Shown: piece by piece, positions 1-8,225 of the stretch
Numbering within the stretch: the first letter of the stretch is position 1
Layout: each line of letters begins with the position of its first letter
Origin: Larix sibirica
Taxonomy: Eukaryota; Streptophyta; Pinopsida; Pinales; Pinaceae
DNA: 11,810 nt
Assembly (NCBI GenBank): GCA_004151065.3
Contig: NWUY0300052036.1
Span: forward strand, 15,325-27,134
Direction: 5' to 3'
The notes under the pieces: generated by a model
What the model was told of the DNA's origin: nothing
What the model saw: only the letters and a program-made list of their open reading frames with translations
The model's database searches: none
Made by a program: the position numbers and the translations under genes

Positions 1-655
1 TTCAGGTACTAAGTTGTTGAACTCTTCCTTTGGTCTATTGCACAGTAATCCTTTTGACATTTATGAAGAATCTATATCGACTTTACCTTCCTTTGAAGAT
101 TTGACCAGACAATCGACCTTTGTTCCATTGCTTAGCCATTAGGTTTAAGGAAATTTGTAACCCATACCCCAATAGATCTAGCCAATTTTTTCATTACATA
201 GATGTTTTAGGATCTTTATAACTTCTCCCCAAATATATCCACCCCCTCAATTCTCCATTAATTCTATCCAAGCCATGATTAGCATAAGCAAGAACAAGAT
301 CTCGATGGGAAAAATACAACTTTTAATATTCACAACGATGGAGTGGGTACTCAAAAGTAGGCTTGATATGAGTCCTATGGGATGTACCTATACGGAAGAA
401 ATTCTTTCCCTCCAATATTTGGGCAATGAAGTGGGTATCTAGTCTAAGATGTCAAGTCATGACCCTTGGTTTTGCAAATATTTTTCATTTCATTACCCAT
501 TGTAAAATAGTGTAATTGTCTCTTTAATTCCTCCATTGAAATTGGAGATGCAAGGTTAGTCACCTAAAATAATTATTATCTCACAATTTCGATTAATTCA
601 TACCCCTAATTCCCCCCACATCATTTGAGGTTTTTCAAATGATAATTGAATTTAA
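1..655. other. Left flank, no supported gene
   Basis: AT-rich DNA outside the retrotransposon. The only coding-like trace is an open frame entering from the left edge (2-142, + strand, 46 codons, ending TAG) with no start codon inside the window; its composition looks protein-like, but it is too short to call. The rest has short homopolymer runs and no clear repeat, promoter or RNA gene. Confidence 0.5.
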
Positions 656-660
656 GTTCT
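656..660. repeat. Target-site duplication, left copy
   Basis: GTTCT directly precedes the 5' LTR and recurs directly after the 3' LTR. Five base pairs is the usual duplication length for plant gypsy elements. A perfect match fixes both element boundaries and argues that the two LTRs come from a single insertion. Confidence 0.85.
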
Positions 661-1324
661 TGTTGGTTCCCAAGTTTTGATTAAGTTAAGAGCAACTACA
701 TGCCAAATGAAGATAGTCAGTTATAGTTGCACGGCAAGTTCAGTTAGAACAATGCGCCACCAACAATTTACAGTTTTGAAATCTCAGCCTATAACAAGGC
801 CTATTTTGTAAAGGCGGGGTTCAAATTTTTTGGTGTTGAAGTTTATGAGATTTTAGTTCAGTTGATGTTGTTATGTTGTTTTTTTGATGTAGTTTTGCAC
901 TATCTATGCTATGGTATTTTTCCATACTATATTGTATTGATGAAATATTATTAAGTTGTTGAGTTGATTCTATAGTAATGGATTGTAGCCACATTTTTCT
1001 AGTAATATAATATAGTTGTTGTCCTAGATTTACCTTGCACATTTTATGGATGAACGAATGTATGTTGAATGCTTAGTAGGTTAAGAGATGGATGTTAGCT
1101 TATTAATGATAAACTAATATGTCTAAGTAATGGATATAATGTGGAAAAAAGAGATCCCATTTTTCCCTATGCATCCCTGATTCAGGTTCTTGTGTAATTT
1201 CCGGTGCACGTCACGGGTGAGACCTTACTCTACTTGCAGAATATTGAAAATTTCGATGCATGTAGGGCTTTTTTGGTCACATATGTCGAACCCTAGGTCT
1301 GATTGAACCGATCACCAACCAACA
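661..1324 (+). repeat. 5' LTR
   Basis: Starts TGTTGGT (661-667) and ends ACCAACA (1318-1324), a perfect 7-bp terminal inverted repeat of the TG...CA type. Blocks shared with the 3' LTR include the sequence after the TATA box, the stretch around 905-935, that around 1000-1100, and the last 60 bases. It is 664 bp against 689 bp for the 3' copy; most of the difference falls near 690-760, where the 3' copy is longer. Near the end, CCAA occurs twice where the 3' LTR has it once. This copy would drive transcription of the element. Confidence 0.95.
790..797 (+). promoter_or_regulatory. TATA-like box in 5' LTR
   Basis: TATAACAA, followed by AGGCCTATTTTGTAAAGG, a block conserved in both LTRs. It is the position equivalent of the better TATA box in the 3' LTR and is probably a decayed form of it. 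It would set the transcription start of the element about 25-35 bases downstream. Confidence 0.55.
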
Positions 1325-1328
1325 AATG

Positions 1329-1343
1329 TTTAGTTTCTGAGAC
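1329..1343 (+). promoter_or_regulatory. Degenerate primer binding site (tRNA-Met type)
   Basis: Starting four bases after the 5' LTR, TTTAGTTTCTGAGAC lines up without gaps with the common plant primer site TTTGGTATCAGAGCC at 11 of 15 positions. Initiator tRNA-Met is the usual minus-strand primer for plant gypsy elements. The location is right; the match is imperfect, as expected in a decayed copy. Confidence 0.55.
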
Positions 1344-1359
1344 CTAACGGGGATTGTAA

Positions 1360-2450
1360 AGGAAGGATGAAGTAATTAGGTGGAATCCCACTAAAGACAA
1401 GATTGAACAATGGTTGGAGAGCAAGGAGGACGATTTTGCACTAAAAGAGACTAGAGAACTCTGAATCTCACCCCAACACTAGAAACAAAGGCATATTTAT
1501 TCATATTTGCATGAAATTTTCTTCTTTGAGCTTCATGTTTTGTTATATGAATGGACACAAAGGAAGTCTGAGATAAATAGCACCTGTAGCGCACCTTGGC
1601 CAGTGGTATGGACTGAGGAGAATATCCAAGAACTGAAAGATCTAGATAATAAGTGGTCCAAAGCTATTGATTTATAGTTCTTGCATGTGAAGGAAGGGTA
1701 TATTGTAGAGTTTGCTATAAGCTTCAGTAAATCCTATAGCTGCGCAGAAGCAACATTTGAAGAGGGCCCAAGAAAGATATTCTTGGCATGGATTCCATTG
1801 TGGGTGAAGATGTTGTTTGTTAAGAAGGGGATAATGACAGTGAACCCCAATATCATGACAACGTAAGCCCTTTGGGGGTGGGGTATGAAGAAGTGGGTGA
1901 ATATCTAAGCATAGAGATGGATATAGAAGAGAAACAACTCTAGAGGGAGAAAAGACATACAAAAAGGACTAAGATAAAATAGGAAGTCAGAAGAAAGAAA
2001 CAATAAAAGAAGTCGATGGGGAAATATAGTGTATATCAAAGAGTAAAGAAGAACACTAGATATGGAACTACATGACGAGGGTGCACAAAGGTTGGAAAAG
2101 TAGAATGCTCAAAAGATGAGAGACTTCCCAAGAGGCATGGAATAAAAAAAAGTGGCATCTCTAATAAGGATAGTAGTATCACCCCCTTGAGGTTGAGAGA
2201 AGGAAATAATCAATCAGATGTGCAAGAAGAGGAAGTACGGATTAATGGAGGCACTTGTATGATTGTAAAAGAGACTATGCAGTTGGATTCGACCTCCCTT
2301 GGATTCAGTATTGTGAGAATAAATGTGCCAAGAAGTAACCCACACTTCATCCCAACCCGCCCCAATTCCCTTCATCAAATCAAGAAGAGAAATTATTACT
2401 TGAGTTTCTGTGGGAAGGAATTCTTGAAGCAAAGGTTATAAGGATAGAAA
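1360..2450 (+). pseudogene. Gag-proximal coding block, broken
   Basis: Coding-like sequence upstream of the capsid domain. It reads in frame 1 from about 1360 to 1862, with stops after LKETREL (1462) and near 1486 and 1675; shifts to frame 3 from about 1863 to 2441, where GYEEVGEYLSIEMDIEEKQL is followed by a basic Lys/Arg-rich stretch; then returns to frame 1 before the capsid region. The first part has an acidic segment (IEQWLESKEDDFALKE) and a hydrophobic, Trp-containing segment at 1770-1815 (IFLAWIPLWVKMLFVKKG). No credible start codon is visible; the upstream stop is at 1357. It could be the N-terminal matrix-like part of gag or a separate leader ORF as found in some large plant gypsy elements. 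I do not recognise the family. That this is former coding sequence is well supported; its function is not. Confidence 0.6.
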
Positions 2451-3170
2451 ATGTCTTATGCAGGAGATTGATCCAAATCCACAGAGTTCAAGAAGTATTT
2501 GTAGTATTGTTCCCAACCTACAAGTTTCAAACACGAGAAGCAGTTCGCATGTCGCTAGAAGAATGGTGACTACATTAGACTCCACACTAATATTTCCTAC
2601 ATTTCATGGGATAGGGAAATACTATGTATAGAAACACTGGTTTACTTGCAAGGTGATATGGTATGTGAAGAATATCACATATGAGGATTCCAAGATCACA
2701 CAACTAGAGACCATGTTCAAAAACAAATATATGACCTGGTATATGAAGTATAAGAGAATTATTGCCATAGGATAGACCATACCTTTGGAAATTATCAAAG
2801 CTCTTTTGAAAGAGTTCCAGAATTCGAATTCTAAGTCTCAGTGCATTATTGAGATCAAGGATATTAAGAAGAGAGTTGGTGCGTCCATCTGAGACTACAA
2901 TCAATGATTCAATATTTTGTTGGACTGACTGAGTTTCCAGATCCAAGATGTGAAGCACTATGAATGGTTTATAGCGGGATTGCTTCCACATGTCAGAGAT
3001 ACATTGACAAGATAGAAGTTGGATACTCATTTAGAGGCCCTAGAGATTACGTTGAGATTGGAAACAACCCATGGAGGTGAGGCATCAGCATGGATGGTGC
3101 AGGTGCAGACATAGCTTGCTTCACTAACTCCACAGCTACACCAACTATCTACTAGAAAGGAAGTAAGAGA
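2451..3170 (+). pseudogene. gag: gag capsid-like domain, stops throughout
   Basis: Frame 1. The core runs from about 2590 (FPTFHGIGKYY) through HWFTCKVIW, KITQLETMFKNKYMTWYMKY (2695-2754), ALLKEFQ (about 2800), a conserved middle (IEIKDIKKRVGASI) and GLLPHVRDTL to LEALEITLRLE (about 3060). This Trp-rich helical pattern, with W..KY followed by L..EFQ, matches the retrotransposon gag (capsid) family that forms the particle shell. At least eight in-frame stops occur (for example near 2629, 2776, 2890, 2902, 2926, 3016 and 3109). Most read as CAG to TAG or CGA to TGA changes, with one likely TGG to TGA. No frameshift is needed across the domain, so decay here has been mainly by point mutation. 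Confidence 0.85.
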
Positions 3171-3174
3171 GAAT

Positions 3175-3720
3175 GTGTGGTGTATTTTCTTTAGAACAAA
3201 ATGCCACCAGAAGAATGAATTCCCGACATTGAACAACTACATGGGAACGGACGCACCTATTCCTTTTCCTATGACACCTAAAATTGAGTGGTACGAGATC
3301 TTTCGAAGGTGGAACCATTCACCTCCCAAATTTTCGATGTTGCAAAAGAACTAGAGCGTTGTGCATGCACCATTCTGCGAGTTTTGCAAGTCAATCGGAC
3401 ACAATGTGAACAACTTTCACAATCTACAATTGATGAAGGACAATACAACAAATTCCTACCAAGTTTAGGGCACAGAAGAAAACAAAGGACTTGATCCAAG
3501 GGCACAACAAGGAGTAGTTTACGGTGGGTTATGAGGCTGTGGAAGAGGATATGGAGGAGGCAGAAGGAAAGTAATTTTTTTTAACTGTGGGGAGCCAAGC
3601 CAATTGGAAATATTTTGTACTAAACCCCATACTCTATGTGCCTATTGTCATATTGCAAACCATGTGACAAAATATTTCCCAGACTTGCTCAAGAAATGGA
3701 AAGACAAGAAGGCTTGTTGT
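3175..3720 (+). pseudogene. gag: gag nucleocapsid with five degenerate CCHC knuckles
   Basis: Frame 1. Five segments fit the C-x2-C-x4-H-x4-C spacing of retroviral RNA-binding zinc knuckles: 3181-3222, 3292-3333, 3376-3417, 3577-3618 and 3637-3678. The histidine is kept in four (Gln in the fourth). Of 15 cysteine positions, seven remain; seven read Phe (TTT or TTC) and one reads Tyr. Between the third and fourth knuckle is a Gly/Arg-rich stretch (3511-3570, GCGRGYGGGRR), typical of nucleic-acid binding. Stops lie at 3349, 3466 and 3529. In a live element this part would package the genomic RNA. The number of knuckles is higher than the one or two in most gypsy gags, which suggests a specific lineage. 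Confidence 0.8.
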
Positions 3721-4340
3721 AACATGGTGACCACTAAACCAAGGAAGTAAAATAATGGAAAGGATTCGGCATAGGTGAACATAGTAACCTAAGGAGGAAA
3801 TTGGACAAGTGAAGATATTCTTATGGAATGCAATATTGGAATACCAATGGAGTAGAAGATAAAGAAATCCACACAACATCCACCCAAGTTTGAATCGAAG
3901 GACCAACTACAAATACTATAGGAGGTGCAAAGAGCGATCGAGGATGCTTCCCAATAATAGGAAGACCTATACAAAGATAGGCTATGCAGGGAAGATCAAA
4001 TGCATAGACTAGGAAAAGAAGAAGATCGCAGAAGAAGACTGTGTGATGAAGAACTATTGCATAGTATGCATGGGGAAGAACAAAGACAGGATGCATAGTG
4101 CCAATCTATACAACAGAAAGAATAACAACACATAAGAACATACTAGAGTCACTAGGAAGACCCATTAAGTACGTTTTTGCGAAGTTGTGTGAATATATTC
4201 AATGATCCTCATGTTTTCAATAAAGTAACCAATATGCTTGCAAAGTTACTAATGTCCAATGAAGCCGAAGAACCTATTTCTATGCCACTTCCAAAAAGGA
4301 ATGTGTGCAGAGTGGGAAAGAAGAGAAGGACTAGGAAGGG
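3721..4340 (+). pseudogene. Charged gag-protease linker, broken
   Basis: Frame 1 with many stops up to about 4150, then open at 4144-4340. The first part is very rich in Glu, Arg, Gln and Lys (for example GKEEDRRRRLCDEELLHSMH at 4009-4068), with several TAG/TAA codons where Gln would fit, and looks like a helical or coiled-coil spacer. The second part is a conserved-looking block (NIFNDPHVFNKVTNMLAKLL, then SNEAEEPISMPLPKR and a basic GKKRRTRKGF) just ahead of the protease. Near 4340 the reading passes to frame 3, a one-base loss or two-base gain. Confidence 0.7.
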
Positions 4341-4690
4341 GTTCAAGATGTCCTTGAGTTGGGAGGATTTGAGATGAAAGATGTAATGTTGGATCTGGGG
4401 GTCAATGTTAACATTCATCCTAAGAAAACCTAGGATTTGATGGGGAATCCAAAACTGGTATGGTCTCCCATACAATACAGATTAGATAACCAATACAAGG
4501 GATTCCCCATTGGAAGGATGACCAATGTGGAAGTAAATATTGATGCCATGAAGACAATGGTGTAATTTGAAGTGATTGATATATAATATGATATTGATCT
4601 CTACATAGCTCTATTGGGGATAGACTGGGCTATTTTGAACTTGAAGCATAGACGCATTTCCTTTTAATCATAGGAACTGGACGTAGTGGC
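4341..4690 (+). pseudogene. pol: Aspartic protease remnant (PR)
   Basis: Frame 3, starting VQDVLELGGFEMKD. The catalytic triad region reads MLDLGVNVNI, with the Asp codon at 4392 kept, but the usual Ser/Thr/Ala after DxG is Val and the next Asp is Asn. Downstream features fit the retropepsin fold: SPIQYRLDNQ, the VEVNIDAMKT strand, and ALLGIDWA (4608-4631), which corresponds to the second conserved hydrophobic-Gly motif. Stops near 4431, 4563 and 4584 interrupt it. The enzyme would cleave Gag-Pol into mature proteins. At about 110 residues it is near the usual length for the family. After about 4690 the coding frame changes to frame 2. Confidence 0.8.
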
Positions 4691-4726
4691 TCCCTTGGAT
4701 TCCACAGATGAGAGAGATACACATAA

Positions 4727-5480
4727 CCGATTAAGGATGACATCAATAACATTGAAATAGAGAATATATACAATGTCACTACCAGGAAAGAAGATTACAT
4801 GAACCCCACTGTGAATGGAGAGGTCAGTTGGCGCAATTTTTATTCTTTTGATATTGATTTGCAAGATGCAATAGATCGATGGCAGAACCAGCTCTGTGAG
4901 GTGTCTACAAGGAGATGTGCATGTATTACAAATTTTGTGCATTGGATTGGGTCAGAACTGCGCGATCCACTAGTGTGAGATGGAATTGATAAAGTGCATA
5001 CTTTCCTCAAACAAATTCAAGCCCAAGTCCCAAAGGAAAAGTGACTGAAATCAATGGATGTTGTAACCCAAGGGATGCCTATGCACTATTGGATGACACA
5101 TGGAGAGGAACTGCAAAGTTGGGAAGTAGTTGAGACATGTATTGAGGAGAGGTTCTAGTTTGTTACATACTTGTAGCTTCTTAACATATTCAAAGGGACT
5201 GGAGATCCTATATAACACTTTTGGTTCTATTAGCAGCGATGGGAGATGAAAAGTGTACCATGCATCCAGTGGGTGCACTGATTCTACCATACACTAGATG
5301 TTATACTTCATAGGTGGCATGTTTAGAAGGAAAGGAGAAGGAAAATTAGGACCGAGGAGAAGGAGTCTATCAAACTTATTGTAAAATTCTATTTCAGTAC
5401 TACAGATCCTAACTTGGTCAAATTTATCCATCAAATGGAGTGTTTTATGTTTGGAGAAAGACCACAACAGGAAGTGACAT
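4727..5480 (+). pseudogene. Second capsid-like block between PR and RT
   Basis: Frame 2 remains readable for about 250 codons with some ten in-frame stops. The first part (KEDYMNPTVNGEVSWRNFYS, about 4775-4834) leads into DRWQNQLCEVSTRRC and HWIGSELRDP. The central stretch, 4982-5155, runs VHTFLKQIQAQVP, then MPMHYWM and SWEVVETCIEERF; this spacing of aromatic and hydrophobic residues resembles the C-terminal half of the retrotransposon gag family (A..W.......W......F..RF). A later part (5361-5455) includes KLIVKFYFSTTDPNLVKFIH. The block then joins directly to RT. Most gypsy elements have only a short PR-RT connection. The capsid resemblance is by eye; an alternative is a lineage-specific spacer. 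Confidence 0.6.
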
Positions 5481-5500
5481 AGGAGAATGTATGCTCTTAC

Positions 5501-6148
5501 CACCAAGATAAGAAGACATGTGAGACCTGAATCTTTGTGGATATGTGCAACCTAAATGTAGCATGTATCCATGACTATGTTCCCTACACCATTCATATAT
5601 GAGGTGTTAGAGAATGTGGGGGGGCGAGAATCTTATTCGTTCATTTTTCTGGATACCGTGAGGTGCGTATAACATAGGAGGATCACACAAAGCTACTTTT
5701 GTGATAGAGTGCGGATCTTTTACCTATAATGTGATGCCTTTTGGGTTGAAGAATGTGCCAACCATATTTTATAGGATTGTGGCAGTTTCATTCAAGGAAT
5801 TCATACATAAGTTCTTATAGGTCTATCTGGATGACGGGACAATGTTCAGTCTGTTGAAATAACATTTGCAAGTGTTAAGGCTCATGCTAGATCGTTGTAA
5901 GAGCCAAATGAAAACCTCTTTGAACTTGAAGAAGTGTATTTTTTGCACCCCATTTGGAATCCTTTTAGGGCATGTTGTCTATACTAGAATCCGACAAAGA
6001 TTGCATAGCCCCAACACATGTCAAAGGCTTGTGTGCAATGTTGGTACATAGTAGCTATTATAGAAAATTCATCAGGAACTATGCTAGTATTACATTGCCA
6101 TTGGACAAGCGATTGAGGAAAAAAATTAAGTATGTTTGGACTTAGGAG
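5501..6148 (+). pseudogene. pol: Reverse transcriptase, N-terminally truncated and frameshifted
   Basis: RT copies element RNA to DNA. The sequence enters at the DKK-G-x-R-x-CVD region (HQDKKTCET, stop, IFVDMCNLNVACIHD, 5501-5576, frame 2); the preceding fingers segment is absent. It continues as YEVLENVGGRESYSF in frame 3 (5598-5642), HFSGYREVRIT in frame 2 (5642-5674), then frame 1 from 5689 (ECGSFTYNVMPFGLKN at 5707-5754) to the catalytic YLDD (5824-5835) and CIFCTPFGILLGHVV. A small loss near 5643 removes the expected TDG ahead of FSGY, and so the first catalytic Asp. A further shift at 5985-6010 leads to frame 2 (SSYYRKFI, from about 6050). Stops at 5818 and 5860 add to the damage. YLDD is followed by Gly. 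At least five frame changes make this copy inactive. Confidence 0.9.
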
Positions 6149-6535
6149 TTCCAGCAAGTGCTGGACGTCTTAAAGGAGAAGTTGGTGATTGCATTGATCT
6201 TAATATTTCCTGATTGGATGCACATGTTTCATGTGCATGTGGACACGTCGTTCGTTGCACTGGGAGCAGTGCTACCCCAACTAGGGGAAGGAGACATTGA
6301 TAACCCAATTTTCTTCACCAATAGAAATTTATCCACAACCGAGAAGAGTTATACCACGACTGACCCTGAAGGCTTGGTGATGGTATATGCTTTGCATAAA
6401 TTTCGACACCACTTATTGGGGATTGCCTTCAAGTTATTTACAGACCATTTTTTCATTGAAATACTTGGTCAACAAGCCAGTGTTAGGGGGCGCATCTTTC
6501 GATGGCTTATTCTATTCTGAGAGTTTGAGTTCAAG
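6149..6535 (+). pseudogene. pol: RNase H domain, catalytic residues kept
   Basis: Frame 2, open for 120 codons from 6158. It degrades the RNA strand of the RNA-DNA hybrid during reverse transcription. Visible order: EFQQVLDVLKEKLV, FPDW, HVHVDTSFVALGAVL (catalytic Asp codon at 6242), ARK-like FFTNRNLSTTEKSYTT, EGLVMVYALHKFRHHLLG (catalytic Glu at 6368) and FKLFTDH (catalytic Asp at 6443). A local switch to frame 3 at about 6450-6487 gives SLKYLVNKPVLGG, after which frame 2 resumes with FRWLILF and a stop at 6518. One stop (6146) lies just upstream. This is the best-preserved module of the element: all three acidic residues remain and only two compensating shifts occur near its end. Confidence 0.9.
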
Positions 6536-6836
6536 GTCATTGTTAATTCAAGGAAACATAATATTGGTCCAGATCACCTATCCAGGATTGAATCTAGTGA
6601 GGAAGGAGGAAGTTTGGATGACGATCTCCCTAATGTGTAGTTATTTCGCATTGAGACCATCCCATATCAATTTATTGAAATTGCAGCATGTCTGACTACT
6701 GGTCGGGTGCTGGAGGAGTACACAGTTGGTCAATGTAGACAATTGGTAACACATAGTGCATATTTTTAGTTGATCACAAGACATCTCTACAAGCTGGGAT
6801 TTGATGGCATACTATGCATATGTGTGCTGGAACATG
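6536..6836 (+). pseudogene. pol: RNase H-integrase connection
   Basis: Frame 2 with stops at about 6641 and 6767. It contains GPDHLSRIES (6566-6595), the conserved end of the RNase H region in gypsy elements (N-x-x-D-x-L-S-R), an acidic stretch (SSEEGGSLDDDLP), and a segment ending RHLYKLGFDGILCICV, the usual lead-in to the integrase zinc-binding domain. There is no room for a second, archaeal-type RNase H, which argues against a typical Tat/Ogre element. Confidence 0.8.
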
Positions 6837-7518
6837 AAAAACTGATTCTTTTAAGCGAATCGCATGAGGGAATTTCCAAAGCACAATATGCATGAAAGGC
6901 TACTACAAACAAGTTGTTGCACGTGGGAATCTAGTGGCCTTCACTATTTCAAGAAGCTAATATGTATTGCAAATAGTGTGATGTTTTCCAATGAGATGGA
7001 AATTTGTCATGCAGGGATGAGATGCCTCTCTTCCCTATTATTGTGCTCGATCCTTTTGAGAAATGGGCGATTGATTTTATGGGTCCCATTAACCCACAAG
7101 TGTGCAGAACTAGCATTTGGTACATCATTACTTCGACAAAGTATCTTACAATATGGTCATAAGATACATAAGTGAAGGATTGTACCTCGAAAACCATCAC
7201 GCAGTTTATATTCGAGCATATCGTCAGTAGGTTTGGATTCCCAAAGGTGTTGATGAGCGATCAAGAAACCCAATTCCTGAATTCCACCCCCTCGCACACT
7301 AAAAACCAATTTCATGATACACCACCAAAAGAGCACCCCATACCATCCTCAAGCCAATGCTACAAAGGAATCCTTTAATAGATTTTGGATCAAGCGCTCA
7401 CAAAGGGATATAATGTACAGTGGGATGAATGGGATCAACGAATTCCAATAGTAGTATGGGAATATAGAACAATGTGCAAGAGGCTCATGAAGTACACTCC
7501 AATATGGATGGTTTAAGG
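6837..7518 (+). pseudogene. pol: Integrase (zinc-binding plus D,D-35-E core), C-terminus missing
   Basis: Frame 2, with a short frame 3 segment near 7330-7385. The zinc-binding part has ESHEGISKAQYA (first His at 6863; the second His position reads Gln at 6884) and YCK-stop-CDVF (Cys at 6968 and 6977; the following CDxC position is Phe at 6986). The core has EKWAIDFMGPINP (Asp at 7073), FGFPKVLMSDQETQF (Asp at 7259) and PYHPQANATKESFN (Glu at 7368), giving D,D-35-E spacing; the Glu sits in frame 3, so one shift separates it from the second Asp. It continues QRIPIVVWEYRTMCKRL and ends near TPIWMV. The roughly 150-200 residues usually found after this point, including any GPY/F motif or chromodomain, are absent. 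Stops at 6893, 6929, 6974, 6992, 7160 and 7169 confirm inactivation. Confidence 0.9.
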
Positions 7519-7533
7519 ACACTCCAATCTGGA
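7494..7533 (+). repeat. 15-bp direct repeat at the integrase/ORF3 junction
   Basis: ACACTCCAATATGGA (7494-7508) recurs as ACACTCCAATCTGGA (7519-7533), one mismatch, 25 bases apart. It lies exactly where the integrase reading ends in frame 2 and the next ORF begins in frame 3. It may mark a template switch, slippage or deletion event that removed the end of integrase. Confidence 0.7.
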
Positions 7534-8222
7534 AGCCACCGAAGTGGGAGTAGTTCGACACAGAGGTGTTTGAGTATTTTTTGGCATTGAATTTCAGTGT
7601 TTGGAAAATCGACAACATCACGGAAGTAAAAAACTCAACAGTCATAGAATTCCATAGTTGGTACATATAAATGATTCAATTTACAACTAAATCATATTGT
7701 ATTCTCCCATATTTGATAGAAAAGTATGAGTTTGCAATATGCTTTTCCATGGATGTGCACAATGTTTTTATATTACCACATAGGAATCCAGATGACATAA
7801 CAAAATTTATGTCCTTTTGTATTACTAGAGAGGATATAAAGAACCATATGGAAGACTGGTTTCCAAAGTACTAGCTTCTACCGAAATTAGATGTTGAGAT
7901 GTTGGACACCCCCAAAGGGGAGAAAAAGAAAAAGAAAACCGACCTAAAAGGAAATATGGTGCGTGTTTCACCTCAGATGAAAGATAAGAGGAAAAAGAAA
8001 GAACAAGAGGGGACCCTAGGAAGCAGCAGAACCCAAAAGAAGAAGAATAGGCGCAAGATCATCATGACCCCGGACACTGATGAGGAACAAGAGGAACAAG
8101 AGGAGCAAGAGGAGAAAGAACATCTAGTCCAACAAGAAGAGAAAGATCCAGACGTAGGAGGGGTCACCAAAATATTTCACTACATCGCCAAAAGGATAAA
8201 GAGAATAGACACAGCCTTTCAT
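7519..8222 (+). pseudogene. Extra 3' ORF, N-terminal half (unrecognised)
   Basis: Frame 3 stays coding-like for about 235 codons with only three stops (7551, 7668, 7872). The first part (about 110 residues) looks globular and is rich in Phe, Tyr and Trp: FDTEVFEYFLALNFSVWKID, EFHSWYI, PYLIEKYEFAICFSMDVHNV and ITKFMSFCITREDIKNHM. From about 7905 it becomes strongly basic (GEKKKKKTD, KDKRKKKEQ, QKKKNRRK), then acidic (TPDTDEEQEEQEEQEEKE, 8064-8117), and ends with IAKRIKRIDTAFH before TGA TAA at 8223-8228. The basic runs could be nuclear-localisation-like. It is on the same strand as gag-pol, just after integrase, where some plant gypsy elements carry env-like or other accessory ORFs. I see no signal peptide or membrane segment, so env-like is not supported. 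I do not recognise the family; it could also be captured host sequence. Confidence 0.65.
8082..8117 (+). repeat. 9-bp tandem repeat encoding Glu-Glu-Gln
   Basis: Four adjacent units: GAGGAACAA, GAGGAACAA, GAGGAGCAA, GAGGAGAAA. They keep the frame of the extra ORF and code for an acidic E-E-Q(K) run. This is likely a slippage-prone, probably length-variable segment. Confidence 0.85.
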
Positions 8223-8225
8223 TGA

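Noticed and set aside
821-1042. Minus-strand open frame within the 5' LTR
   Set aside because: It lies wholly in LTR sequence, and the matching 3' LTR does not keep it open, so no selection is evident.
2704-3505. Long minus-strand open frames opposite gag (2704-3030, 3027-3236, 3278-3505)
   Set aside because: The + strand in the same stretches encodes recognisable capsid and zinc-knuckle motifs. The antisense frames are shadows and have no family-like content.
3634-4475. Minus-strand open frames 3634-3906, 3821-4096 and 4209-4475, hydrophobic and membrane-like
   Set aside because: They are antisense to the purine-rich charged linker and protease lead-in; complements of Glu/Lys/Arg codons read as Phe, Leu and Ser, giving false membrane-like sequence.
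6536-6836. Possible second (archaeal-type) RNase H as in Tat/Ogre elements
   Set aside because: The interval is only about 100 codons and reads as the ordinary GPDHLSRIES connection to integrase.
7973-8170. Minus-strand Ser/Cys/Phe-rich frame
   Set aside because: Direct antisense of the Glu/Gln and Lys-rich repeats of the extra ORF; low-complexity shadow.
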